A stretch of 59,540 nucleotides of DNA. Source: Chloracidobacterium sp. CP2_5A (GTDB taxonomy: Bacteria; Acidobacteriota; Blastocatellia; Chloracidobacteriales; Chloracidobacteriaceae). A program made the translations under genes and the position numbers. Of the stretch, positions 47,410 through 56,730 are shown piece after piece (within the stretch, counting starts at the first letter, position 1; every line of letters starts with the position of its first letter). The notes beneath the pieces are model-generated. The model was not told the origin of the DNA. It was given only the letters and a program-made list of their open reading frames with translations, and did no database searches. The stretch lies in contig NKPT01000015.1 of the NCBI GenBank assembly GCA_002254845.1, positions 1-59,540 of the forward strand, read 5' to 3'.

Positions 47410-47946
47410 TTAGGGCGTCGGCGGCAAGGCCGGTTGTCCAGGGGCGGCGCGCTCTGTCTGGCGTCGCTCAAGCGTCCTGCGCGGATCGGCGCGCAACTCG
47501 TTGAAGGCGCGCACTTGCTCGGCTGTCAAGATGGCCCGAACGCGATACTGCATCCGCGCGCGGAGTTGCGTGAGGTCGGCCTCGGCCGCCGCCAACTCGC
47601 GCGCGCGCTGTTCAACGATGGACTCGCTGGTCTCCTCGCCGTAAATGGCGTCGTTGAGCAGCCGCCGACAGTCGGCGACTTTGCGGCGCGCGGCCTGCAT
47701 CGCCATGGCTTCCTGTCGCCGGACTTCCCGCATCCGACGCATTTGGTCGGGCGTCAGCTGCAGCGCCCGCGCCAGCAGCCGCGACTCGTAAAGCGCCGCG
47801 GGTAACTCCGCGCCTTGGCGCAGGATGGCGACATTCGGGTCATCGGCGGGCATCGGGCGGGCCGGCTGCTGGGCGAAGCCCGCGCCGCCTGAAATTCCCC
47901 AGAAGAGCAAGCCGCCGCACATTCCTAACGGCAACCAACGTGGCAT
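47410..47946 (-). CDS. Periplasmic LTxxQ-like (Spy-type) protein
   Basis: 178 residues from ATG at complement 47944-47946 (MPRWLPLGMCGGLLFWGISGGAGFAQ, a signal peptide); GCGGAG lies about 9 nt before that start. A start at 47967 is also possible. The mature part is helical with ALQLTPDQMRRMREVRRQ and AILTAEQVRAFNELRADPR, two LTxxQ-type motifs as in Spy/CpxP. It is divergent from the HtrA gene, a natural envelope-stress pairing, with about 230 bp between them. Regulation by an extracytoplasmic stress factor is likely but no site was identified. Confidence 0.72.
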   Translation of the reverse strand: MPRWLPLGMCGGLLFWGISGGAGFAQQPARPMPADDPNVAILRQGAELPAALYESRLLARALQLTPDQMRRMREVRRQEAMAMQAARRKVADCRRLLNDAIYGEETSESIVEQRARELAAAEADLTQLRARMQYRVRAILTAEQVRAFNELRADPRRTLERRQTERAAPGQPALPPTP

Positions 47947-48173
47947 GATCAAACTCCGCTTATCCATCGCTCGCTTGAAGCTACTCGCTTGAAACGCCTG
48001 CTCGCATCGATCGACATAGACGCCCGTCGTAGGGAAAAAGTCGGAAAATTCTACTCCCCATTCGCCTGAAATAAACATTATGCCGGATGACGGTTGTTGA
48101 CAGTCCCCCCGCCCCGCTCCACACTCATCGCTCTCCCTCCCCTACGTCCGCGACCTCGCTCTGTTTTAGACCT

Positions 48174-49685
48174 ATGAATGCACGTCGGAAGTTGTTTGGT
48201 TTTGCCGTTCAATCGCTTCTGGTCGCCTCGATTGGCTTTGCGCTGGTGGTGGGCGGCTGGATGGTGTTGGCCCGAGCCGCTCGCCCGGCCGCGCCGGACT
48301 TATCAAAGCTGGCGGTCGTGTCGCATGGCGGCGAATCGCTCGCCGGCGCGGCCGCCGACCTCTCAACCGCGTTTCGGAAGATTGGCAAGCTGGTCAAGCC
48401 ATCGGTCGTGAGCATTCGCGTGGTTGAGACCGTCTCCGCCGATGCGCTTGGACTAGGGCGGAATCATCCGCCTATCCCAGGCCTGGAAGACGGCTTCAAG
48501 CAGCGCGGCTCCGGCTCGGGCTTTATCATCAGCTCCGAAGGCTACATCATCACGAATGAGCATGTGGTGGGTAAAGCCGATAAAATCCGCGTCACCTTTG
48601 ACGATGGGCGGCAGGCGCTGGCGAAGCTGGTCGGCGTTGACCCGCCAACCGATTTAGCCGTCATCAAGGTTGACCTGACCGGGCTGACGCCAGTGACGCT
48701 GGGCGATCCGTCAGAGATGGAGCAGGGCGATTGGGTGATGGCCATTGGGGCGCCCTTCGGGCTTGAGCAGACGCTGACCGTCGGCGTCATCAGCGCGACC
48801 GGGCGCAATCTGCCTAGCTCGCGCTCCAACCGCTTCGCCCAATACAACAACTATCTTCAGACCGACGCCTCAATCAATCCGGGGAACTCCGGCGGGCCGC
48901 TGCTGAACTTGCGCGGGGAAGTCGTTGGCGTCAACACCATGATTCTTTCCGAGTCCGGGGGCAGCGAGGGCATCGGCTTCGCCATCCCTTCCGATTTGGT
49001 TGAGCGCATTTGCCGGAAGCTCATTCTGGAAGGTCGCGTGCGGCGGGGCTGGCTTGGCGTGAGCCTGCCGGTACAGCCGATGACCGACGCCCAGGCCAAG
49101 TCGCTCGGCTTGCCGAGCGCCGAGGGAGCGCTGGTCCAGGATACCGTTGGGACGGAAAGCCCGGCGGCCCGGGCCGGGTTGCGCAGCGGCGACTTCATCG
49201 TTCAATTCGATGGCGCGCCCATTCGCAACGAGCGCGAGTTGACTGCCAAAGTGGCCGAAACCGAGGTCGGCAAGACCGTCGCGGTCGAGTTTATTCGGGA
49301 TGGGCAGCGACAGACAGTGCGCGTGACGATTGACGAGCGTCCGGTCGCTGAAACCGCCAAGCTGTCGCCCAAGTCTGAATCCGCCGCCGGCGCCGGCATT
49401 CTGGGCGCGAGGGTCGCCCCGCTGCCGGTCGATCTCATCCCAAAGCTGCGTCAGCCGAACGGCGTCATCATTGAATCCGTCGTGTCCGGCAGCCCAGCCG
49501 ATGAAGCCGGCCTCGTCAAGGGGATGGTCATTCACAGCCTGAACCGTCGCCCGGTGCTGTCGCCCGAGGATATGGCGCGACTGACGCAGAATTTGCGCTT
49601 GGGCGAGACGGTCGTGATCGGGGTCGAAGTGCAGGAGGCGAGCGGTCGCTGGGAGTTCCGCTTCGTGTCGGTCACTATTGAGTAG
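48174..49685 (+). CDS. HtrA/DegP-type periplasmic serine protease
   Basis: 503 residues. It has an N-terminal signal/anchor helix (LFGFAVQSLLVASIGFALVVGGWMVL), a trypsin-like protease domain with His130 (TNEHVVG), Asp160 (PTDLAVIKVD) and Ser239 (NPGNSGGPL), then two PDZ domains near 285-375 and 405-495. This is the standard DegP layout for degrading or refolding damaged envelope proteins. ATG 48174 (MNARRKLFG) precedes the anchor; upstream frame is unconserved. A TTGACA hexamer lies at 48097-48102, but the -10 region is weak. It is divergent from a Spy-like gene, supporting an envelope-stress role. All catalytic residues are present. Confidence 0.93.
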   Translation: MNARRKLFGFAVQSLLVASIGFALVVGGWMVLARAARPAAPDLSKLAVVSHGGESLAGAAADLSTAFRKIGKLVKPSVVSIRVVETVSADALGLGRNHPPIPGLEDGFKQRGSGSGFIISSEGYIITNEHVVGKADKIRVTFDDGRQALAKLVGVDPPTDLAVIKVDLTGLTPVTLGDPSEMEQGDWVMAIGAPFGLEQTLTVGVISATGRNLPSSRSNRFAQYNNYLQTDASINPGNSGGPLLNLRGEVVGVNTMILSESGGSEGIGFAIPSDLVERICRKLILEGRVRRGWLGVSLPVQPMTDAQAKSLGLPSAEGALVQDTVGTESPAARAGLRSGDFIVQFDGAPIRNERELTAKVAETEVGKTVAVEFIRDGQRQTVRVTIDERPVAETAKLSPKSESAAGAGILGARVAPLPVDLIPKLRQPNGVIIESVVSGSPADEAGLVKGMVIHSLNRRPVLSPEDMARLTQNLRLGETVVIGVEVQEASGRWEFRFVSVTIE

Positions 49686-49808
49686 CGCTTCGAGTCGACG
49701 CTTGGCGCTTCACTGAAGCCCTTGCCCAACGGGCTGCGCCGCTGAACAACGGGGACGGACGACTTGGCGTCGCCGCCCCCGAATCGCTCCGCCAGCTCGG
49801 AAAGCGCC

Positions 49809-52800
49809 CTAGAAGCTATACTTGAACGCGAACTGAATCAGCCGCGGCCCAGTCGAGGTCGAGAGAATCCGCCCAAAGTTCGGATTCAGCGGCGCCCCGC
49901 CCGGAACCAGCGGCGCGCCCGCGCTGACTGGATTGGCGAAGTTTGTCTGGTTGAAGGCGTTGAAAAACTCGGTACGGAACTCCACCCGCTGCCGCTCGCC
50001 AATCGGGAAGAACTTCACGATGGAAATATCCGTGTTGGCCTGGGCGGGCCCGCGCAAAATGTTCCGCCCTGTGTTGCCGAAATTGCCAACGCCCGTAGCG
50101 ACGACAAACGCCCCTGTGTTGAAGTAGCTGTCGAGCCGGTCGCGAACGTTGCCGCTGCGCGCGGCGCTGCCCCGAAAGCCCGGCGCGAAATCCGCCCGCG
50201 AGGCGTCGAACAGCCCGCGTCCTGAAACCACGCTGAACGGCAAGCCCGACTGCACGATGCTCACCGCCGCGATTTGCCAGTCGTTGAGAAACAGCTTCGC
50301 GGCCAGATTGTCGCCTTGGTAGAGCTTCGGCAGGTCATAGACAAAGCTCGCCACGACGCGGTGCCGGCGGTCGAAATCGGCCGTCCCGCGCGTCCCGGCG
50401 AACGTCGCCTGATCGCCGACGTCGGCCGACACGTCGCTTGTTCCAAGGGAGGTAATCTGGCCGGAGTAGTTGTCAATCGTGTGCGACCAAGTGTAGGCGA
50501 ACAGCCCCTGGAGGCCCTTCGCCAGCCGGCGCGTGACGCTGATTTGCAGCGAGTTGTAGCTCGAGTTCGCCGTTGTTTCCTGCGCGTGAACGCCAAACCC
50601 AATCGTCGGGATCGTCGAAAGCAGCGGGCTGAGCGTGAACGTCCCGACCGCGTTCGGCGAGGTCGTCTGGTTGAGGTTGCGGAAGCGCGTCAGCTTGCGA
50701 CCAACCGAGCCAACGTAGGCAATTTCAATTTGTGTGTCGCGGATAAACTCCCACTGGACGCCCAGCGAATACTGCTGAACGTAAGGCGTCCGCAGATTCC
50801 GGTTGACGTAAATGCCCTGCACTGGAATGACAATCGCGGGCTGGTTCGTTGGCCCGACTGGCAGCGACGGATTGAACAAGTCGTTCGGAACAGTAAACGG
50901 GAAGCCGACCGGGTACTGCTGCGGAATCGGCACGAAGGGATTCGCCAGCGGGCGCGAAAACTGCGCCAGCGCCAGCGTGTAGTAGGGATACGTGAGCCCC
51001 TGGTTGTTGACGACGCGCGAGTTCGGCCGGTCATAGTAAATCCCATAGCCGCCCCGGATGACGAACCGATTGCTCTCCAGCGGGCGGAAGGCGAAGCCAA
51101 TGCGCGGCGCGAAGTTGTTGCGGTCGGGGGGGACTAGTCCGCGCTCAACCTTCGGCACGTTCGGCACGCCCGGACTCGCGTTCCCGGCCTGCAAAAAGCC
51201 GTTGCCGGGCGCGTTGGCGCGGAAGCGATCCGGGTCAAACGTGACAAACCGCCCTTCGGTGTCGAAAAACGGCCCGAAGTAATCGTACCGAACGCCGAGG
51301 TTGAGCGTTAGGCGCGGGTGAATCTTCCAGTCGTCTTGGAAAAAGAGCGCAAAGTCATGGGCGCGCACCTGCCGCTTGGCCGCGCCGGGGCCGATGATGG
51401 AAAAGGTCGGGTTGAAGCCCGGAAAGGCGTCCGCGACGAGGAACTCCGTGAAGGCGTCGCGCCGGCCCGCCGTAAACAGCGGGGCCAGCTGCGCGAGGTT
51501 AGCCAGCGCGCCGGTGAAGGTAATCGAGCCGCGCGCGAACACGTCGAAGTCCACCCGGACGCGGTTGTAGCGATACTCGCCGCCGAACTTCAGGGCGTGG
51601 TTGCCGATCGCGTAGATCACGGTATCGCCCGCCGTGAGCGTGTCGGCTTGGTTATCGCTGGCCGAAAAGCCCGATGGTCCGGCCGTGAACAAGTTCGTCA
51701 ACCCAATGGCCGGCATGCCCGGAAAGCGTCCGCGGTTGGGAGAGTTGATGCCAAACTGAGCCGCCGTGAATGGCTCGGTCGGCACGGCCGTGGACGGAAT
51801 GATGTTGAAGCCAAACCGCGCCTCGTTGATCAGCCCGCTGCCAAACGCATGCGTGTCGGTGACGGACAGGAAGCGGTTATTGGCTTCCGTCCGAACGGGA
51901 TAGCCGGGCGTCTGGAGGGCGTTCGCCAAGCCGAACTGGCTGAACAAGCCCTGGTCGATCCGGTTGTTGGCGAAGAAGAACTTGACTGCCAGCCGATTGG
52001 CGCTCCCAAGCTGAGCGTCCACGTTGGCGTTGAACTGCTCTTCGCGGAATTTGGACAGCGTCGGCAGAATGCGCGCAATCTGGCCGTTGCCGGATGGGAT
52101 GAGGAATGAGCCGTCGGGATAGCGCGCCTGCAGCAGCCGCCGCGCCACCGGGTTGACAAAGCCAAGCTGCCCGAACAGCGCCAGGCCCGGCGCCCGCGCG
52201 CGCGACAACGCCGCCAGCGCCGCGTCCGAGCGGTCGTCGGTCAAGTCCGGCGCGGTGCCGACCACGGAGAGGCTATTGGTCAGCGAGGTGCCGTTGGTTT
52301 CTCGCGTCCCCTGATACGAGCCGAAAAACCAGAGCCGATCCTTGACAATCGGGCCGCCCAGCGTCCCGCCGTACTGGTACCGCTCGTTGGTTCGGCGATC
52401 AATGCCCTGCCGCTTGAGGAAGAAGTTGTTGGCGTTGAGCGAAGTGTCGCGCAGGAAGAAATAGGCGTTGCCGTGAAACTCGTTCGTGCCGGATTTGGTC
52501 ACGGCGGTGACGATGCCGCCGGCGTTGCGCCCGGCCGAGGCGTCGTACTGGCTCGTCAGCACGATGAATTCCTGAAGCGCGTCCGTCGCCGGGACGGCCA
52601 GATTCGGCGTCGAGCCAGTGCCGATGGAGTTGGCGTCAATGCCGTTGATAAGCACGGAATTGCTGGTCGTGCGCTGGCCGTTGACGTTGATGGCCGTGTC
52701 GCCGCGCCCAACCTCGGACGTGTTGGCGATGTTGGCGGAGGTGCCGGCGCTGAGCGTCAAAAGCTGCTGAAAGTTGCGCGTCGGCAGCGGCAGCTGGCGG

Positions 52801-53234
52801 ATGCTGCGCTCCTCAATAACGCGTCCTTGGCTGGACGAATCCGTGCGGACAAGCGCGCCTTCGGCCGAGACGACGACGACTTCGCCGCCGACGTCGCCCA
52901 CCTGCAAGGTCAAATCCGCCGTGGTGTTTTCAGTAATCCGCACCGGAACGTCTTCGAGGACGCTTTTGCGGAAGTTGGCGGCGGTCACTTCGACTTTATA
53001 GAAGCCGGGCGGCAACAACGGGACGGTATAGTTCCCGTTCTCGCCGGTCGTCACCGCGCGGGTCGTCCCCGTCCCCTTCTGGGTGACGGTCACGGTCGCT
53101 CCGGAGACAACCGCTCCCGAAGGGTCGGTCACAGTTCCGCTCAGCTGCCCGGTCGAAACCTGCCCCCAAACCGGCAGGCCCGCCACGCAGCCAAGCAGCA
53201 GCGCCAGACAGAGGCGCAATAATCGGCAGTGCAT
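49809..53234 (-). CDS. TonB-dependent receptor with carboxypeptidase-regulatory-like domain
   Basis: 1141 residues. A signal peptide (LLRLCLALLLGCVAGLPVWGQ) precedes a carboxypeptidase-regulatory-like Ig fold (GTVTDPSGAVVSGATVTVTQKGTG...YKVEVTAANFRKS). The plug follows (RQLPLPTRNFQQLLTLSAGTS, INVNGQRTTSNSVLINGIDAN), then a long 22-strand-type barrel ending RLIQFAFKYSF, with a terminal aromatic as outer-membrane proteins require. This large Oar-like form is a well-known feature of Acidobacteriota, where many copies occur. It presumably imports a large substrate such as a polysaccharide or chelate. The substrate is unknown. The gene starts 41 bp from the end of the acyl-CoA ligase on the same strand and converges with the HtrA gene. 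Confidence 0.92.
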   Translation of the reverse strand: MHCRLLRLCLALLLGCVAGLPVWGQVSTGQLSGTVTDPSGAVVSGATVTVTQKGTGTTRAVTTGENGNYTVPLLPPGFYKVEVTAANFRKSVLEDVPVRITENTTADLTLQVGDVGGEVVVVSAEGALVRTDSSSQGRVIEERSIRQLPLPTRNFQQLLTLSAGTSANIANTSEVGRGDTAINVNGQRTTSNSVLINGIDANSIGTGSTPNLAVPATDALQEFIVLTSQYDASAGRNAGGIVTAVTKSGTNEFHGNAYFFLRDTSLNANNFFLKRQGIDRRTNERYQYGGTLGGPIVKDRLWFFGSYQGTRETNGTSLTNSLSVVGTAPDLTDDRSDAALAALSRARAPGLALFGQLGFVNPVARRLLQARYPDGSFLIPSGNGQIARILPTLSKFREEQFNANVDAQLGSANRLAVKFFFANNRIDQGLFSQFGLANALQTPGYPVRTEANNRFLSVTDTHAFGSGLINEARFGFNIIPSTAVPTEPFTAAQFGINSPNRGRFPGMPAIGLTNLFTAGPSGFSASDNQADTLTAGDTVIYAIGNHALKFGGEYRYNRVRVDFDVFARGSITFTGALANLAQLAPLFTAGRRDAFTEFLVADAFPGFNPTFSIIGPGAAKRQVRAHDFALFFQDDWKIHPRLTLNLGVRYDYFGPFFDTEGRFVTFDPDRFRANAPGNGFLQAGNASPGVPNVPKVERGLVPPDRNNFAPRIGFAFRPLESNRFVIRGGYGIYYDRPNSRVVNNQGLTYPYYTLALAQFSRPLANPFVPIPQQYPVGFPFTVPNDLFNPSLPVGPTNQPAIVIPVQGIYVNRNLRTPYVQQYSLGVQWEFIRDTQIEIAYVGSVGRKLTRFRNLNQTTSPNAVGTFTLSPLLSTIPTIGFGVHAQETTANSSYNSLQISVTRRLAKGLQGLFAYTWSHTIDNYSGQITSLGTSDVSADVGDQATFAGTRGTADFDRRHRVVASFVYDLPKLYQGDNLAAKLFLNDWQIAAVSIVQSGLPFSVVSGRGLFDASRADFAPGFRGSAARSGNVRDRLDSYFNTGAFVVATGVGNFGNTGRNILRGPAQANTDISIVKFFPIGERQRVEFRTEFFNAFNQTNFANPVSAGAPLVPGGAPLNPNFGRILSTSTGPRLIQFAFKYSF

Positions 53235-53274
53235 AGGGGTGAACTCCTTACTCCTGAATATTGGCGAATGTGCT

Positions 53275-54849
53275 TCAGTCAGACTTTTCCGCGGACGGGC
53301 GCGCGAGCCTCGCGCGCAGGTCGCGCTTGAGAATCTTGCCGGCGGCGCTCATGGGCAGCGCGTCAAAGAAATGCGCCGACTTCGGCGTTTTGTAGCTGGC
53401 CAGCCGCTCGCGCAAAAACGCGAGAATCTCCGCCTCGGTCGCCGTCGCCCCTGGTTTCAAGACGACGCAGGCCGCGCCAACCTCCCCCCACTTGGGGTCG
53501 GGAACGCCGACGACGGCGCACATGGCGACCGCCGGATGCGCGTGGAGCGCCTGCTCGATTTCCGCCGGATAGACGTTTTCGCCGCCCGAAATGAACATGT
53601 CCTTCTTGCGATCCACGATGAAGAAGAACCCTTCGGCGTCGTAGCGCGCAATATCGCCCGTGTGAAACCAGCCGGCGGCGTCGCGACTCGCCGCCGTGGC
53701 GCGCTCGTCGCCGAAGTAGCCGGACGACCCGGCCGGGCCGCGCAGGACCAGCTCGCCCTCCGCGTCGGGCGGGAGCGGCGCGCCGCCGTCGTCCACAACG
53801 GCGGCCTCGATGAAGAAGTTGGGGCGGCCGATCGAGCCGGACTTGCGCTCGGCGTCCTCCGGCGCGAGCGCAAAGACGCCGGGGCCGAACTCCGTCATCC
53901 CGAAGCCCTGCTTGAAGCAGACGCCCTTTTCGGCGCGGTAGGTCTCAATCAGCGTCAGCGGGAGCGGCGCGCCGCCGCTGGTGCAAAAGCGCAGCGACGA
54001 CAAATCCGCCATCGGCCAGTTCGGCGCGGCGGTCATCATCTGGTACATCGTCGGCACGCCCGCGAAAACCGTGATGCGCTCGCGGGCGATGAGATCGAGC
54101 GTCTGCGCCGCGTCAAACTGCCGCGTCAACACGGTCGTCCCGCCGAGCAGCGCCAGCGGCGCGGTATAGACAAACAAGCCGCCCGTGTGAAACAGCGGGA
54201 ACGCGTTGAGGTAGCGGTCGCCATGCCGCAGGTCGTGAATGACCGTGTTGAGCGCGTTCCAGGCGATTTGCCGGTGCGAGATAGCCGCCGCCTTGGGCGT
54301 TCCGGTCGTGCCGCCGGTAAAGATAAGCGCCGCGATGTCTTCGGGCTGTACTGGCGTCGGCGCGAAGTCGGGCGCGGGCGTCGCGAGCCATTCGGCGACG
54401 GCGAGGCTGTCGGCGACCGGCTCGCCGTCCAAATGAGCCAGTCTGGCGGCGCCGAGCTCGCCCGTGGCGCGCATGTCCGCGACGGCCGCCGCGAAATCGC
54501 TCCCAAACAGCAGCGCGCGCGGCTCTAGTCGCTTGAGAATCGCCAGGTTCTCGCGCCAGTGCAGCCGCCAGTTGAGCGGCGTATGGAGCGCGCCGAGCTT
54601 GGCGCAGGCGAAAAAGCCGTCAAGGTGCTCGATGCCGTCGCGCCCCAGCAGCGCCACGCGGTCGCCCGCGCCGACGCCCAGTTGCCGGAGCGCCGCCGCG
54701 ACGCGCGTGGCGCGCAGGTCGGCTTCCGCAAACGTCAGCCGGAGCGGCTCCGCTTTCCCGGCATCCACAAAGGCTGGGGCGTCCGGCGAATAGATGGCGC
54801 GCCGACCAAGGTAATCGCCCAGTCCGACGAACGTTTCAAACGCCTTCAT
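53275..54849 (-). CDS. AMP-forming acyl-CoA ligase (1)
   Basis: 524 residues of the ANL superfamily, forming acyl-CoA from a carboxylic acid, ATP and CoA. P-loop-like LIFTGGTTGTPKAAAISHRQ, aromatic motif GFGMTEFGPG, ATP-ribose contact GWFHTGDIARYD and the C-terminal hinge VDRKKDMFISGGENVYPAEIE with the acylating Lys in PMSAAGKILKRDLR are all intact. It is similar in layout to the second ligase at 56.7 kb, suggesting duplication. Acid substrate unknown. It lies 64 bp after the KAS III-like gene on the minus strand. Confidence 0.9.
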   Translation of the reverse strand: MKAFETFVGLGDYLGRRAIYSPDAPAFVDAGKAEPLRLTFAEADLRATRVAAALRQLGVGAGDRVALLGRDGIEHLDGFFACAKLGALHTPLNWRLHWRENLAILKRLEPRALLFGSDFAAAVADMRATGELGAARLAHLDGEPVADSLAVAEWLATPAPDFAPTPVQPEDIAALIFTGGTTGTPKAAAISHRQIAWNALNTVIHDLRHGDRYLNAFPLFHTGGLFVYTAPLALLGGTTVLTRQFDAAQTLDLIARERITVFAGVPTMYQMMTAAPNWPMADLSSLRFCTSGGAPLPLTLIETYRAEKGVCFKQGFGMTEFGPGVFALAPEDAERKSGSIGRPNFFIEAAVVDDGGAPLPPDAEGELVLRGPAGSSGYFGDERATAASRDAAGWFHTGDIARYDAEGFFFIVDRKKDMFISGGENVYPAEIEQALHAHPAVAMCAVVGVPDPKWGEVGAACVVLKPGATATEAEILAFLRERLASYKTPKSAHFFDALPMSAAGKILKRDLRARLARPSAEKSD

Positions 54850-54913
54850 CCGCTTTGCATCCTTTCCGCGCGGCGCGCGGGCTGCGCGCCGCCTTCATTC
54901 CTCGCCCTCCCCT

Positions 54914-55909
54914 TCAGGCCCATCGCCACAGGGAGGCCGCCAGGGCGATGCCGCCGCCGCTGGCGCAAAACATGACCGTTTGGCCTGGCTTGAGTCCGCG
55001 TCGCGTCATGGCGAGGTCGTCAAGCGCCATCGGCAGGCAGGCCGAGCCCGTGTAGCCCCACTTGTCCATGACCCAGTGAGTTTTCTCGATGGGCTGACCG
55101 AGCATGGTCATGACCATCTCAATCGTGCGCAGATTGATTTGCGTAAACAGGAACCAATCGACATCGGCGAGCGACAATTTCGCCTTGTTCAGTGTCGCCT
55201 GGATGAGCGCCGGCCAGTACTCGGTGTTGAACGCGCGCGGGAACTTCCGTACGAACTGCACCCGCGGCGGCCCGAACGCGGCGAGCGTCTCCGGCGTGCA
55301 GGGGCGAAACGCGCCCCCGGTGTAAATGCCCATCCCGTCATGAAACTCGCCGACGGCTTGCAGCTTGCCGGCCAAAAAGCCCGGCTTGTCCCCGGCCGCG
55401 AGAATGACCGCGCCGGCGCCGTCGGCAAAGAGCGTCGCCGTGTATTTGTCGTTTGGGTCGAGGAAACGGCTCATGCCGTAGCCGCCGACAACCAATGCGC
55501 GCCGGTAGTCGGCGTCGGCGGCCATCGTCAGCGCGGCCTGATTGAGCGCCGTCACCCAGCCGGCGCAGGCGGCGTTGAGGTCGAACGTCCCGGCGCGGCG
55601 CGCGCCGAGCTTGGCCTGCACGACCGAAGCCGTCGCGGGCGAGAGGTAATCCGGCGTATCGGTGGCGACGATGATGAGGTCGAGGTCGGCGGCGTCCAGT
55701 CCGGCGCGCTCGAGCGCCTGGCGCGCGGCGGCGACAGCTAGATCGGAGGTCGTTTCATCGGCCGCCATGTAGCGCCGCTCGCGGATGCCAACATTCGCGC
55801 GCAGCCATTCGTCAATCGACTCGCCAAAGCGGGCGTCAAAGACGGCGTTCGGCACAACCTGCGCGGGCGCGTAGCCGCCGGTAGAAAGAATGTAGGCGCA
55901 GCGGGTCAT
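54914..55909 (-). CDS. KAS III-like protein lacking catalytic His and Asn
   Basis: 331 residues with a complete thiolase fold. The acylated Cys is C115 in DLNAACAGWVTALNQ. In FabH the next catalytic residues are His in PHQANLR and Asn in GNTSAA. Here these align with FTQINLR (Thr256 in place of His) and KWGYTGSA (Tyr286 in place of Asn). A normal decarboxylative condensation would therefore be impaired. Some KAS III relatives are acyltransferases with altered catalytic residues, which is a plausible alternative. The gene is flanked by two acyl-CoA ligases and a hydrolase on the same strand, suggesting a dedicated acyl-transfer pathway. The product is unknown. Confidence 0.85.
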   Translation of the reverse strand: MTRCAYILSTGGYAPAQVVPNAVFDARFGESIDEWLRANVGIRERRYMAADETTSDLAVAAARQALERAGLDAADLDLIIVATDTPDYLSPATASVVQAKLGARRAGTFDLNAACAGWVTALNQAALTMAADADYRRALVVGGYGMSRFLDPNDKYTATLFADGAGAVILAAGDKPGFLAGKLQAVGEFHDGMGIYTGGAFRPCTPETLAAFGPPRVQFVRKFPRAFNTEYWPALIQATLNKAKLSLADVDWFLFTQINLRTIEMVMTMLGQPIEKTHWVMDKWGYTGSACLPMALDDLAMTRRGLKPGQTVMFCASGGGIALAASLWRWA

Positions 55910-55926
55910 CGGGCCGGCTCCTTCCT

Positions 55927-56727
55927 TCAGGCGGCGAGGAAGGCGTCCAGCGCCGCCGCCGTTTCGTTGGGTTTCTCAATGGGGAACAAGTGGCCGGCGT
56001 CGGGGATGACAACCGCTTGGGCGCGCGGCAGCTTCGCCTGCAGCAGGGCGACGTTGCCGGGCGGGACGACCTGATCCAGCTCGCCGGCAAGGATGAGCGT
56101 CGGGCAGGCGATCGCCGCGATGCGGTCGGCGGCGTTGTGGGTCGCGCCAGCCAGCATCTGGCTTTGGAAAGCTTCCGGCGGCACGGGCGTTGTCAGCCGG
56201 TAGGCGATCAGCCGCTCCAGCATCGGCGGCTTGGCGGCCGTAAACGACGGCGCGACGGCCGTTTCAAGCCCGCGCCGGATGAGTTCCATCGGATCCATCG
56301 TCCGGTCGAGCAGGAGGACGGCCATGGCGGCCGGGGTCGGCGGAATGGATTCCGGCCCGCCAAAGCTTGTGCCGGCTAGGACGAGTTTTGTGACGCGCTC
56401 CGGATGCGCCAGCGTCAGCTCCTGCGCGATGAAGCCGCCGAGCGAATGCCCGACGACCAGGGCGCGCTCGACGCCGAGCGCGTCCAGAACGCCGACCATA
56501 TCGGCCGCCATCTGCGCCGTCGCGTAGGGACCGGACGGCTTGTCGCTGCGTCCCGCGCCGCGATTGGCCGGCGCGATCAGGCGGTAGCGGTCGCGCAGCA
56601 GCGGAACAATGGTTTCCATCCAGAACCATTCGTCGTAGCCCAGGCCGGCGATGAGCAGGACGGGCGGCAAGTCGCCGCCGGTATCTTCGACGTAGAGGTT
56701 GACGCCGTTGGCTGTGACGTAGGGCAT
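55927..56727 (-). CDS. Alpha/beta hydrolase
   Basis: 266 residues with an intact triad: nucleophile elbow VVGHSLGGFIAQ (Ser near 94), Asp in AGELDQVVPPGN and His in PDAGHLFPIEKP. The oxyanion region is LLIAGLGYDEWFW. It begins 3 bp after the upstream acyl-CoA ligase stop and ends 17 bp before the KAS III-like gene start, so it belongs to one operon. A role as a thioesterase or lactonase acting on the operon's acyl product is possible. Confidence 0.88.
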   Translation of the reverse strand: MPYVTANGVNLYVEDTGGDLPPVLLIAGLGYDEWFWMETIVPLLRDRYRLIAPANRGAGRSDKPSGPYATAQMAADMVGVLDALGVERALVVGHSLGGFIAQELTLAHPERVTKLVLAGTSFGGPESIPPTPAAMAVLLLDRTMDPMELIRRGLETAVAPSFTAAKPPMLERLIAYRLTTPVPPEAFQSQMLAGATHNAADRIAAIACPTLILAGELDQVVPPGNVALLQAKLPRAQAVVIPDAGHLFPIEKPNETAAALDAFLAA

Positions 56728-56730
56728 GGC

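Noticed and set aside
53083-54528. 481-codon + strand frame opposite the acyl-CoA ligase and receptor start
   Set aside because: Very Arg-rich and spans the boundary of two real minus-strand genes.
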